Origin: JAPOUP01 sp026708635
GTDB taxonomy: Bacteria > Pseudomonadota > Alphaproteobacteria > Rhodobacterales > Rhodobacteraceae
DNA: 64,000 nt
Assembly (NCBI GenBank): GCA_965200115.1
Contig: OZ241336.1
Span: 620,001-684,000 of the forward strand
Reading direction: 5' to 3'
Every line of letters starts with the position of its first letter. Within the stretch, counting starts at the first letter, position 1. Shown here piece by piece: positions 17,527 through 24,751 of the stretch. The notes below the pieces were generated by a model. That model made no database searches. It was not told the origin of the DNA and saw only the letters and a list, made by a program, of their open reading frames with translations. The position numbers and the translations under genes are program-made.

Positions 17527-17872
17527 CATGTTCCTCCCAAACGCCCCTGCGATCCAGAGGCGAAAGCCAGTCCACACGGTCACCGGATCAGGCGCCCCGC
17601 GCCCCGCCAAGCCTGAGCCCGGCTCCTGCAAAACCTGCCGTCTACGGCAGGGACGACCATGCCGTCGGTGTCGTGCAAGGACGCGTGTAACGCGGGGTGA
17701 CCGGCAGCTTACAGTCCCTGCATCGCCGGTCAAGCTGATTTGTGGTTGGGAAATGCATTCCCAAATCAGTGGGACGGGGCATAATTGGACCATACGCCGG
17801 ACTTCTTGCGTCAAAACCCGCGAACCAATACCCATCCCGACGGTCGATGCAGCGCAACATGGAGAGACGCCG
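17527..17872. other. Divergent intergenic region with dyads and a -10-like box
   Basis: This region separates the leftward import operon from the rightward alkyl-sulfatase-like gene. Two overlapping dyads are visible: TGATTTG (17736) with CAAATCA (17762), and TTGGG (17746) with CCCAA (17760). A -10-like CATAAT is at 17780. Together they look like a regulated promoter for the rightward gene, but no good -35 is present. Confidence 0.45.
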
Positions 17873-19144
17873 ATGCACCCGGAACTGCGGTCCCATCCAG
17901 AATATTTCTCGAAAGACGTCGTTCGCCTAGCCGATAACGTCTATCAGGCGTTCGGTTTCGCCGCGTCGAATGTTTACATGATCGTCGGCGAAGGCGGGGT
18001 AGTGATCATCGACACGACCGAAACGACGGCCGCCGCGGAAAACGTTCTGGCGGAATTCCGGAAGATCACCGACCTGCCGGTGAAGACAATCATCCTGACG
18101 CATTCCCACCGTGACCATGTTTCCGGCGCGGGCGTTTTCGCAGCCGGAGGAGAAACGGAAATTCTCGCGAGCGACCGGTCGTCCGGAGACCCGTTGATCG
18201 AGGAAACACACCATCCGCGCGCCGTCAGGGCGCTGCAGGCGCGTACCGGACGCCAGTTCGGCATCGGACTGTCCTACCCGGACGAGATCGTCGGCATCGG
18301 TATCGGACCGGGCGACCGACCGCTTCGGGGCATGGGTGCCGGTATCCTGCCTCCGACCCGTCGCATAGGCGGCGAAGGCGAGAGGATAGCGACCTGCGGC
18401 ATCCAGCTCGATCTGGTTCCGGCGCCCGGAGAAACCCCCGATCACATGGTCGTCTGGTACGCCGACAGGAAAGTTCTGTTCAGCGGCGATAACTTCTATC
18501 GCTCGTTTCCAAACCTCTACGCCATCAGGGGGACCGAATATCGGGACTTTGACACCTGGGCGGACACGCTGGACCGGCTGATGGCTTTTGAACCCGAGGT
18601 CCTCGCGCCGGGCCATACCAAAGCGGTGACCGGCGCGGACGCCATCCGTGAGATGTTAACCGACTATCGGGACGCGATCCGCCACGTCATCAACGAGACC
18701 CGCAGTGGCATGGACGCCGGCAAGACGATCGACGAGTTGGCGCATAGCGTGAAACTGCCACCGGAACTCGCGGGGAAACCTTACCTGCGCGAGTATTACG
18801 GGCGGGTCGATTTCGCCGTCCGCGCCTACTTCGTGGGAACGATGGGATGGTTTGACGGCAACCCCACATCGCTTAGCCCCCTGTCTCCGGCGGATGAGGC
18901 AAATCGCTTCATCGAACTCGCCGGCGGACCGGATGCCGTCATGACAGCCATCGAGAGGGCCCGGAAGGAAAAGGACTACCAATGGGCCCTGCAACTCGTC
19001 GACCGGCTGATCCATATCGGGCACGGCCGGGAAAACGCCAGGGCGGTTAAGGCCGATCTTCTGAAAATGCACGCCAGCGCCCAGATCAACTGTCCGACGC
19101 GGCACTACTACATCCAGTCGGCGAAGGAACTGGAAAGAAACTAG
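17873..19144 (+). CDS. Alkyl-sulfatase-like MBL-fold hydrolase
   Basis: A 423-residue protein of the SdsA1-type sulfatase group. The zinc motif is THSHRDHVSG at about residues 75-84; the middle holds VPAPGETPDHMVVWYADRKV, FSGDNFYRSFPNLYAIRGTE and APGHT, with the expected Asp and His ligands; the dimerisation helix region follows (LREYYGRVDFAVRAYFVGTM, then GWFDGNPTSL). It lacks the C-terminal SCP2-like domain of the 650-residue SdsA1 enzymes and any clear signal peptide, so it is a short cytoplasmic member and may act on sulfate esters or other esters. ATG at 17873 has GGAGAG seven bases upstream. It is divergent from the dhaKL import operon. Confidence 0.85.
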   Translation: MHPELRSHPEYFSKDVVRLADNVYQAFGFAASNVYMIVGEGGVVIIDTTETTAAAENVLAEFRKITDLPVKTIILTHSHRDHVSGAGVFAAGGETEILASDRSSGDPLIEETHHPRAVRALQARTGRQFGIGLSYPDEIVGIGIGPGDRPLRGMGAGILPPTRRIGGEGERIATCGIQLDLVPAPGETPDHMVVWYADRKVLFSGDNFYRSFPNLYAIRGTEYRDFDTWADTLDRLMAFEPEVLAPGHTKAVTGADAIREMLTDYRDAIRHVINETRSGMDAGKTIDELAHSVKLPPELAGKPYLREYYGRVDFAVRAYFVGTMGWFDGNPTSLSPLSPADEANRFIELAGGPDAVMTAIERARKEKDYQWALQLVDRLIHIGHGRENARAVKADLLKMHASAQINCPTRHYYIQSAKELERN

Positions 19145-19347
19145 GCCTGCGCCGCTGGCGGAGTCACCCGGCTAGCGACGGCGATCTCCACCAATCCTGC
19201 AAGCCGCTCAATCTATCGCCTCCCGACGCCGGAATGCGCCACGCCATTCCACGGACTGGTCATTTCGTCCGGGTCCTCAAGAAGATCGAACGGTCCGTTC
19301 GGACAATTGCCGAGATGGGTCGCGAATGGCTTCGACTTACGAACTCC

Positions 19348-19380
19348 GGGTCAATCCCAACAAAGGTCCCGAAAGTCCCA
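19348..19380 (+). repeat. Left terminal inverted repeat of the Tn3-like element
   Basis: Core CCAACAAAGGTCCCGAAAGT is shared with 22766-22798, and with 56387-56419; a partial copy is at 54509-54532. The outer end begins GGG, as Tn3-family repeats do. Confidence 0.75.
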
Positions 19381-19390
19381 CGGGATTCGG

Positions 19391-20005
19391 CTACGGATGA
19401 ACGCCGTCGGCGCGCTCTTTCCTGAGCTGCCTGATCCGTTCCGGCGGGAAATACCGGTAGAAGGCCGTGCGGCCGATTCCGGGCCGGTCGATGGCCGTCC
19501 CCGGCGAAGGGGTGGTTCCCGGTGTCCCCGGGCATGGCCTCGGCATGGCCTCGGCGTGCCTGAGGGTCCTTTCGTCCATGGCCCTCGGCCCGCCGCCCCG
19601 CCGTCCTCGCCCGTTGGCGGCCTTCAGGCCGGCGCGGCTGTTCTCGACGACCAGCTCCCGCTGGAACCCGTCGAACGCCGCGGTCACGTGGAAGAAGAGC
19701 CGTCCCTCGGGCGTGCCCGTGTCGATGTTCCTCGACAGGACCCTGAGCGCGATGTCGCGCCGTTCGAGCCCGGCGGCGGTCCTGATCACCTGCGCGATCG
19801 AGCGCGCCAGCCGGGAAAGCTTCCAGACCACGAGCGTGCCGCCTTCGCGCAGGAAGTCGAGCGCGGCCCGGAGCCCGTGCCGGTCGCGGTGCGCTCCGGA
19901 GGCCTTTTCGGTGAAGATCCTCCCGCAGCCCGCCACCAGCAGAGCATCCGTCTGGAGCGCAGGGTCCCGGTCCATGGTGGAAACGCGGGCATATCCGACG
20001 GGCAT
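19391..20005 (-). CDS. Serine recombinase/resolvase (TnpR-like)
   Basis: A 204-residue resolvase/invertase. The catalytic Ser lies in GYARVSTMD near residue 9, followed by FTEKASGAHRDRHGLRAALD, LVVWKLSRLARSI (with the conserved Arg residues) and GRLFFHVTAAFDGFQRELVV with the E-helix. The C-terminal HTH ends GIGRTAFYRYFPPERIRQL. An 11-bp tandem duplication (ggcatggcctc repeated near 19531-19552) scrambles the linker to PRPCPGTPGTTPSPGT before the frame is regained, so activity is in doubt. It would resolve cointegrates of the Tn3-like transposon. Confidence 0.8.
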   Translation of the reverse strand: MPVGYARVSTMDRDPALQTDALLVAGCGRIFTEKASGAHRDRHGLRAALDFLREGGTLVVWKLSRLARSIAQVIRTAAGLERRDIALRVLSRNIDTGTPEGRLFFHVTAAFDGFQRELVVENSRAGLKAANGRGRRGGGPRAMDERTLRHAEAMPRPCPGTPGTTPSPGTAIDRPGIGRTAFYRYFPPERIRQLRKERADGVHP

Positions 20006-20169
20006 GACGGTTTGTTATTGAATCCCTTTTCCCGGACTGTAGAGGTACACGGTTTTCGGAACAGGGAAAACGGACAGGATTCCGGCACCGTCGCAAGCGT
20101 TTCCGGCCGGGCCTCCGCACGTTCCGAAAACGAAGGTTTCCGGAAGGGCTGTTTCAGCGGAGCTCGCCC

Positions 20170-20406
20170 ATGGCCAGAATGCGCATCCTCACCGCAAACG
20201 AGCAGGCGGCCTTCGACAGGCCGCCCGTGTTCGACCATCGCGAGCGGAAGCGGTTCCTCGACCTGCCCAAGGGCCTGACGGACACGGCCGCAACGCTGCG
20301 CACGTCCAGCGGCCGGATTGGGTTCCTGGTGATGTGCGGGCACTTCAGGGCAGCCACGGGTCGAGTACGGCTGAGTGCTAAATTCCACGTTAAGCGGCTT
20401 GGTTGA
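20170..20406 (+). pseudogene. Tn3-family TnpA, N-terminal fragment (DUF4158)
   Basis: MARMRILTANEQAAFDRPPV and the following segment up to GRIGFLVMCGHFRAATG match the DUF4158 N-terminal domain of Tn3-family transposases. After about residue 65 the match ends and the frame closes at 20404-20406. The gene is divergent from the resolvase, as in Tn3. About 900 residues are missing. Confidence 0.75.
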
Positions 20407-20479
20407 TCCCGACCCTCCAGCGGTATTCGCCTGTGAGCAGGATATGGGTCCACCCCAGAGGGGAGACGTGGGCCAGGAG
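20390..20479 (-). pseudogene. Tn3-family TnpA, C-terminal fragment (inverted)
   Basis: The minus strand reads LLAHVSPLGWTHILLTGEYR and ends after WRVGINQAA; this is the extreme C-terminus of a Tn3 transposase (..SPLGWEHINLTGDY..). It lies head-on against the TnpA N-terminal fragment, so an inversion or a second element is involved. It begins two bases beyond the stop of the small gene at 20481. Confidence 0.7.
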
Positions 20480-20480
20480 T

Positions 20481-20702
20481 TCAGTTGGACAGGCTGATCA
20501 GGATGCCAAGAATCGCGACCGACAGACCGATCATGCCCGCCAGCAGCATCCGTGTCTCGCGCCTGGCCATGTCAGCCTCCATCCCGGCGAGGCGGGCATC
20601 AATGCGTGATTCCATCGCTTCGTTCTCCGCACGTGACGTTTTAATCTCACCTTCCAGTCGGGCGATCCGCCCGGACAGTCGGTGAGGCGTTGGGTCGTCC
20701 AT
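20481..20702 (-). CDS. Small coiled-coil/membrane protein (intact family member)
   Basis: A 73-residue protein: a charged helix (RIARLEGEIKTSRAENEAME, residues about 11-30, continuing RIDARLAGMEADMARRE) followed by one C-terminal membrane segment (MLLAGMIGLSVAILGILISL). I do not recognise the family, but shorter relatives occur at 22043-22266 and 54572-54798, where the same protein is split in two frames. All lie in Tn3-like remnants. The topology suggests a soluble coiled coil anchored to the inner membrane. A conserved ~40-bp segment lies just upstream here and at 22313-22352. Confidence 0.55.
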   Translation of the reverse strand: MDDPTPHRLSGRIARLEGEIKTSRAENEAMESRIDARLAGMEADMARRETRMLLAGMIGLSVAILGILISLSN

Positions 20703-20802
20703 CCTCGCCCGTTTAATCCCCCGGCCACCGCCGGTGAACCCCCCGGCCCCTGGTACCAGGGTCATCTCACGCTGATTATTCTTGACAGAGAACCGCCATC
20801 CG

Positions 20803-20855
20803 CCCCAAGCTTTCGGCGTGCGCTCAGGATAAGGGAGCACGCCGAAAGCTTGGGG
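20803..20855 (+). terminator. Strong hairpin, terminator-like
   Basis: A perfect 19-bp stem (CCCCAAGCTTTCGGCGTGC and its complement) with a 15-base loop, followed on the plus strand by CTTTTCTTC. It could end plus-strand readthrough from tnpA before the toxin-antitoxin genes, or insulate the small minus-strand gene. Confidence 0.6.
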
Positions 20856-21095
20856 CTTTTCTTCATCCGGAAGGAGCTTAGGATGAGGATACGGCGCGTC
20901 GCTGTGCTCATCGACGGCGGATTTTTCGTCAAACGGCGCTCGTTCCGAGACCGTGATGGGCGCTGCGGATAGCTTGCGCGGCCCTTCGCCGTTGGCTGTC
21001 CCGGCAGCCTCCCGACGGCAGCGCATGTTCATGAGGCGCCGCCGACTCTCCGGCGGGACAGGAAAGTGGCAAAGCCGATGAAGCAGGAGGGCAGG

Positions 21096-21320
21096 ATGAC
21101 CGACAAGCTGATCGACCGGAACCCCGACATCCTCGGCGGAACGCCGGTATTCGCCGGCACCAGGGTTCCGGTGCGGATTTTGATGGAGCATCTCGAAGCC
21201 GGCGACCGGCTCGACGATTTTCTGGCCGACTACCCAACGGTCTCGCGGCGCCAGGCGGTTACGCTGCTCGAACATGCGACCGCGATGCTGGTGACCGGCG
21301 GCGATGAAGCTGCTGCTTGA
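21096..21320 (+). CDS. DUF433 antitoxin
   Basis: A 74-residue DUF433 protein. DRNPDILGGTPVFAGTRVPV is the family hallmark, followed by a winged-helix-like FLADYPTVSRRQAVTLLEHA. DUF433 proteins pair with PIN-like DUF5615 proteins as toxin-antitoxin modules and act as DNA-binding antitoxin/repressor. The ATG at 21096 was chosen for the AGGAGGGCAGG site just before it. It overlaps the downstream gene by 17 bases, so translation is coupled. It is a passenger of the Tn3-like element. Confidence 0.88.
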   Translation: MTDKLIDRNPDILGGTPVFAGTRVPVRILMEHLEAGDRLDDFLADYPTVSRRQAVTLLEHATAMLVTGGDEAAA

Positions 21321-21627
21321 CGAATCGGTTCCGAGGCGGCTCGCCGGGGCCTTCCCCGCAGCTTATACGGTGCGCACGGTCCACGAGATGGGCTGGGCCG
21401 GAACCGGGAACGGCCGTCTGCTAGCGCTTGCCGCCGGCGACGGCTTCGAAGCGATGATCACTGTCGACCGCGGTATCGAGCATCAGCAGAACCCCGATAC
21501 GCTGCCGATCCCGGTGGTCATCATGCTGGCCGGGCGGAATCGCCTGGCGGAGTTGCTGCCGCTGGTGCCTCCAGTGATCGACCTGCTGTCGGGAGATCCG
21601 CAAACCCGAATTTACCGCGTCCCGTAA
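21304..21627 (+). CDS. DUF5615 PIN-like toxin
   Basis: A 107-residue PIN-like protein. The acidic residues of the PIN fold are visible in MKLLLDESVPRRL and AMITVDRGIEHQQN, with VVIMLAGRNRLAELLPLVP as the C-terminal half. It would be an RNase toxin held by the DUF433 protein. Length is normal and no damage is seen, so this module may still be active and could help to retain the transposon. Confidence 0.87.
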   Translation: MKLLLDESVPRRLAGAFPAAYTVRTVHEMGWAGTGNGRLLALAAGDGFEAMITVDRGIEHQQNPDTLPIPVVIMLAGRNRLAELLPLVPPVIDLLSGDPQTRIYRVP

Positions 21628-22042
21628 TGAGCCGAGGTAACGTAGACTTTCCCGTCTGCCTGTTTCATCGGTGTGGCGGCCTGCGGTCATCGTCGTGAAC
21701 GGGATTTACGGCTGGGTTGGACGGAAACCCGTTATAAGGACTGATTTCTCTTTCGGAATGAGTGGTCTTGGGCTTTTGACCGTCTGAGGGAAAGGGGCGG
21801 CACGGAGACCGCCCCAGTGTGCCTGTTTCACGAAACCATGTTCAACAGGCATTGTCGCGGGCTCGATCATCGTCCTGGCTCAAAAGCCGGAAGGAATGGC
21901 CGGTCCTTAACGAAGGGTTTGAATTGTTCACGCTGATAGACACCAGGGGTCCATTCGTACCCCCGCCATGGCAGTCGTCATCCCTTGTTGTGCCTGAGAG
22001 CGTCCATTTGAGGGTTTCGCTGAGAGCGTTTCCGCGCCGCCC
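21628..22042. other. Non-coding passenger DNA in the Tn3-like element
   Basis: No gene I can support on either strand over 415 bases. Confidence 0.4.
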
Positions 22043-22207
22043 TCACAGCCGGATCAGGACTCCCGGGATTACGACGGCCGCGATCCAGAGGCCGACCTGC
22101 CAGCGCAGGTTGTCCCTGTCCCGTTTCGCCGCGTCCTCCCGGTCCGCGGCCATGTCGACCCGCAGCCGGTCCAGCGCGCTTTCGTATTCGGCCTGCATCG
22201 TCTTCAT
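22043..22207 (-). CDS. Small coiled-coil/membrane protein, second half of a split gene
   Basis: A 54-residue protein: charged helix (MKTMQAEYESALDRLRVDMA, then ADREDAAKRDRDN) and a C-terminal membrane segment (WQVGLWIAAVVIPGVLI). It aligns with the later part of the 73-residue protein at 20481. Its ATG overlaps the stop of the preceding mini-ORF by ATGA, so it depends on that ORF for translation, or the two are joined by a frameshift. Confidence 0.5.
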   Translation of the reverse strand: MKTMQAEYESALDRLRVDMAADREDAAKRDRDNLRWQVGLWIAAVVIPGVLIRL

Positions 22208-22266
22208 GCGCTCCCCGGGACGGCGATCCGCCGGCCGGGTTCGTGACTGTCCGGCGCGTCACCCAT
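22204..22266 (-). CDS. 20-residue mini-ORF coupled to the small membrane protein
   Basis: MGDAPDSHEPGRRIAVPGSA then stop. The tail RRIAVPGSA lines up with GRIARLEGE in the intact protein at 20481, and with SRLAVPESA of the mini-ORF at 54733. It is therefore the N-terminal part of the same family, cut off by a one-base frame change at an ATGA overlap. Confidence 0.4.
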   Translation of the reverse strand: MGDAPDSHEPGRRIAVPGSA

Positions 22267-22574
22267 GCCCAAAGGATAGGGACGGAGTCCGGGCCGGTCA
22301 AGACGGGCCGTCCGGGCGCCAGGGTCATCCCACGCTAGTTTTTCTTGACAGCGAACCGCCGCCCCGGCCCGGAAATCCAGAAAACGAATCGCCTTTCGGG
22401 CCCGAAAGGGGCCGTTTCGGCGTCCGGACGGCCACCGCTGGCGGCAAACCGGCGAAAACCAGCCGCCTCGATACCTGATCCGGCCGCCAAACGACACGCT
22501 TATCCTAGCGTGGGAAAGTCCTGCCCCGGTACCGGCGACGGCCCCTTCATCCCCCGCCCGGTCATTGCGGGACC
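22267..22574. other. Passenger DNA with a repeated ~40-bp segment and a palindrome
   Basis: At 22313-22352 a block including CAGGGTCATC and TTCTTGACAG repeats the block at 20744-20785 upstream of the related gene at 20481. A perfect 18-bp palindrome CCTTTCGGGCCCGAAAGG is at about 22393-22410. No coding sequence seen. Confidence 0.45.
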
Positions 22575-22694
22575 TTGCGGACCTATGTCTCGCCCATGTC
22601 GTGGGCACACGTCAACATGCTCGGCGAGCACGACTTCTCCGACGGGAGGCTGAGGGATTCCATCGGAATCCTCCCCCTGAAACCGGCCGCCTGA
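22575..22694 (+). pseudogene. Tn3-family TnpA, C-terminal fragment
   Basis: The plus strand reads LRTYVSPMSWAHVNMLGEHD and ends ILPLKPAA, like the C-terminus of Tn3 transposases (..SPLxWxHINLLGEYxF..). It lies 71 bases inside the right inverted repeat, its expected place, but differs from the fragment at 20390-20479, so two different tnpA genes contributed to this region. Confidence 0.65.
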
Positions 22695-22765
22695 ACCGCT
22701 CCTGACTTCAGGAGGAGCCGAAACGCCGAAAGGCCCGTCATGTCAGCTCAATGCAGGAAATCCTA

Positions 22766-22798
22766 TGGGACTTTCGGGACCTTTGTTGGAATGAACCC
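22766..22798 (-). repeat. Right terminal inverted repeat of the Tn3-like element
   Basis: Matches the left repeat at 30 of 33 bases. The flank continues AACTCC, as does the left flank at 19342-19347. Confidence 0.75.
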
Positions 22799-22940
22799 AA
22801 CTCCGGTTTCATGCGGCAATTCACTTTGGCGCGCCATGGGGCCACCCGTATGGTCTACAACACCGTCAGTCCCGTAGGGCTCGATGGACCTCGACGTGCA
22901 GGTTTGGGCGAATGTCCGGGCAATCGGAAGCGGTGGATAT

Positions 22941-23017
22941 TGGCGCGCTGGGGAGGATTCGAACCCCCGACCCCTTGATTCGTAGTCAAGTACTCTATCC
23001 AGCTGAGCTACCAGCGC
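22941..23017 (-). tRNA. tRNA-Arg (anticodon ACG)
   Basis: A 77-base cloverleaf with CCA encoded: acceptor GCGCTGG/CCAGCGC, D-arm with AGCTCAGCTGG, anticodon stem TTGA/TCAA around CTACGAA, variable loop, and T-arm GGTTCGAATCC. The anticodon ACG reads CGN Arg codons after deamination. It stands close to the right end of the Tn3-like remnant. Confidence 0.97.
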
Positions 23018-23344
23018 ATCCAGCGTGACGGATCTATCCCTGGAGAAAACGCGTTGCAAGCGCGAATCTCTCCCGCGACGCCCCGCGCCGCGAAGGCCGT
23101 TAACCGACAAACCCGCCCGGTCCCGGCAACGCCGAACCACCAATGGCGCGGCATCGGGACGGCGGCCTTTCGAAGCACCCCAACCGCGCCCCAAAGCGAA
23201 CGAGGCTCCGGCAACCGACCAGCACCCGGTTTTACGTCACCTGCGTGGCTGGAGGCCGATGCCGCACGGGCCGTCGCTTCGGACGTGGGCGACAAACCGC
23301 GACACGCGTTCAAAGTTCGGTCACCATAGACCCGATTGACGCCC
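23018..23344. other. Stretch upstream of tRNA-Arg
   Basis: Contains the leftward tRNA promoter region, but no gene that I can support. It also lies just beyond the histidine-kinase stop; no T-tailed hairpin seen. Confidence 0.4.
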
Positions 23345-24748
23345 TCACTCCGGGAGATCGGCGAGAACCGCCACGGTCTTCGGCAGGAATACGGCGAAAA
23401 CGGATCCGTCCGGGCCTGACGAGAGAAGTTCAAGCCGCCCTCCATGCCCTTTGACCAATTCAGACGATATCGCCAGGCCAAGCCCGATGCCTCCCCTCCG
23501 CACGCTACCCTGGAATGGCCGGAACAGGTGCTCCCGCGCCCTCGCGGGCAGTCCGGGCCCGCTGTCCTCCACGTCAATCCTCCATTCATCGCCGGTTTCA
23601 CGGGCCGTGAGCGATATCCTGCCGGGACAGCCGCTCGCATTGATCGCCTGACGCGCGTTACGGACCAGATTACCGATTACGCGGTAAAGCTGCTCAGGGT
23701 CCGCCCGTACGGACATTCCAGCGGGAACGTCGGCGGTCAGTACGATTCCGGCCCCTTCGCTCGCCAGGCGCTCCTCCTCCATGACGTCATCGACAATGCC
23801 CGCGAGCATGACGTGATCCAGACGTGGGGGAGGTTCCTCAGCCTTTCCGAAAGCCAGCGTGCTTTCACAGAGGTTCACCGCGCGGGACAGCGAGTTAACG
23901 AGTCTTGGCAGCGACCGCTTCACGCCCGGATCCTCGCTGTCCTGGAGCCTGTCTGAGGAAAGCTGCGCCACGGACAGAATGTTGCGGAGATCATGGCTTA
24001 TCTTCGCCACGGCTCCACCAAGCTGCGCCAGGCGCTCTTTCTGCCGCAGCGCCGCGGTCACGTGTGTCTGCATCGAGGCGAGGGCCGACTCCGCTTCACG
24101 AAGCTCGGATATACCCGCCGACGGTTCTATGATCCGGCGCGCGTCCTCGGGCGCTTCCGCATAGGTCGACATCGCGAGAACCACGCGCCTGATGGGTCTC
24201 ACCATGAAGCGCCTCACTGTGACGAACAGAAACACCGACGCGATCATCAGGATACCGGCCGACAGCATGGAAATCCTTTTTCCGTATTCGATCATCGCCG
24301 ACCTGAGCGGCGCGGTTCCCATGGTGATCTCGATCTGCTGGCCCGCGCCCCGCACCGGTCGACCGATCACGCGGATCACGTCATTACGGGGATTTACAAG
24401 ACGGGTCACGGCATCGCCCATGAGTTCGAGGGCTCCGTAATGGCGCAGATCGAACGTCTCTACGACCGGTGACGGAACGTCCGATGACAGGACGAGCTGC
24501 CTCGCCTCGTCGCGGAGCAGGACCACGTTGAAAACGCCGGCGTTCTCGAGAAGTTCCGCCTCCAGCTTCTCCGAGAGCATATTGTCCGCGAGTAGGGCCA
24601 AAGAGGCTATCTGCGCCTTTTCGAGGTGACGAAGCAGGTAATCCTCACGGAAACGCGCGACGGAAGGAAGGAATATCAACACCTCGGCCAGCAAGACGAA
24701 CACCGTCGTCAGTACCAAAAAACGTCCCGAGAGCGACTTCAGGAACAT
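23345..24748 (-). CDS. Sensor histidine kinase (orphan)
   Basis: A 467-residue membrane kinase. Two N-terminal transmembrane segments (about 9-28 and 160-182) flank a periplasmic sensor domain; a HAMP-like linker follows (MVRPIRRVVLAMSTYAEAPE). The H-box is AKISHDLRNILS, the N-box GNLVRNARQAIN, the G1 box VEDSGPGLP and the G2 box GIGLGLAISSEL. It would autophosphorylate the His of the H-box. No response regulator is next to it. It starts three bases after the flavoprotein gene, so it is probably co-expressed with it and the TVP38 protein. Confidence 0.9.
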   Translation of the reverse strand: MFLKSLSGRFLVLTTVFVLLAEVLIFLPSVARFREDYLLRHLEKAQIASLALLADNMLSEKLEAELLENAGVFNVVLLRDEARQLVLSSDVPSPVVETFDLRHYGALELMGDAVTRLVNPRNDVIRVIGRPVRGAGQQIEITMGTAPLRSAMIEYGKRISMLSAGILMIASVFLFVTVRRFMVRPIRRVVLAMSTYAEAPEDARRIIEPSAGISELREAESALASMQTHVTAALRQKERLAQLGGAVAKISHDLRNILSVAQLSSDRLQDSEDPGVKRSLPRLVNSLSRAVNLCESTLAFGKAEEPPPRLDHVMLAGIVDDVMEEERLASEGAGIVLTADVPAGMSVRADPEQLYRVIGNLVRNARQAINASGCPGRISLTARETGDEWRIDVEDSGPGLPARAREHLFRPFQGSVRRGGIGLGLAISSELVKGHGGRLELLSSGPDGSVFAVFLPKTVAVLADLPE

Positions 24749-24751
24749 ACG

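Larger units (their letters stand above)
19348..22798. mobile_element. Tn3-family transposon remnant with passenger genes
   Basis: The two ends are 33-bp inverted repeats matching at 30 positions: 19348-19380 (GGGTCAATCCCAACAAAG...) and 22766-22798 on the other strand (GGGTTCATTCCAACAAAG...). AACTCC directly flanks both ends, a possible target duplication. Just inside the left end is a serine recombinase, divergent from the 5' end of tnpA; the 3' end of a tnpA lies just inside the right end. The middle of tnpA is missing, and in its place are a DUF433/DUF5615 toxin-antitoxin pair and two small membrane-protein genes. Ends and gene order are those of Tn3-family elements. Confidence 0.7.

Noticed and set aside
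17141..17872. 244-codon N-terminal extension of the alkyl-sulfatase-like protein
   Set aside because: It runs antisense through the binding-protein gene; the ATG at 17873 has a good ribosome-binding site and matches the family start.
22941..23017. tRNA-Arg as attachment site of the neighbouring element
   Set aside because: No repeat of the tRNA 3' end is seen elsewhere in the window, and the element has Tn3-type ends, not an integrase.
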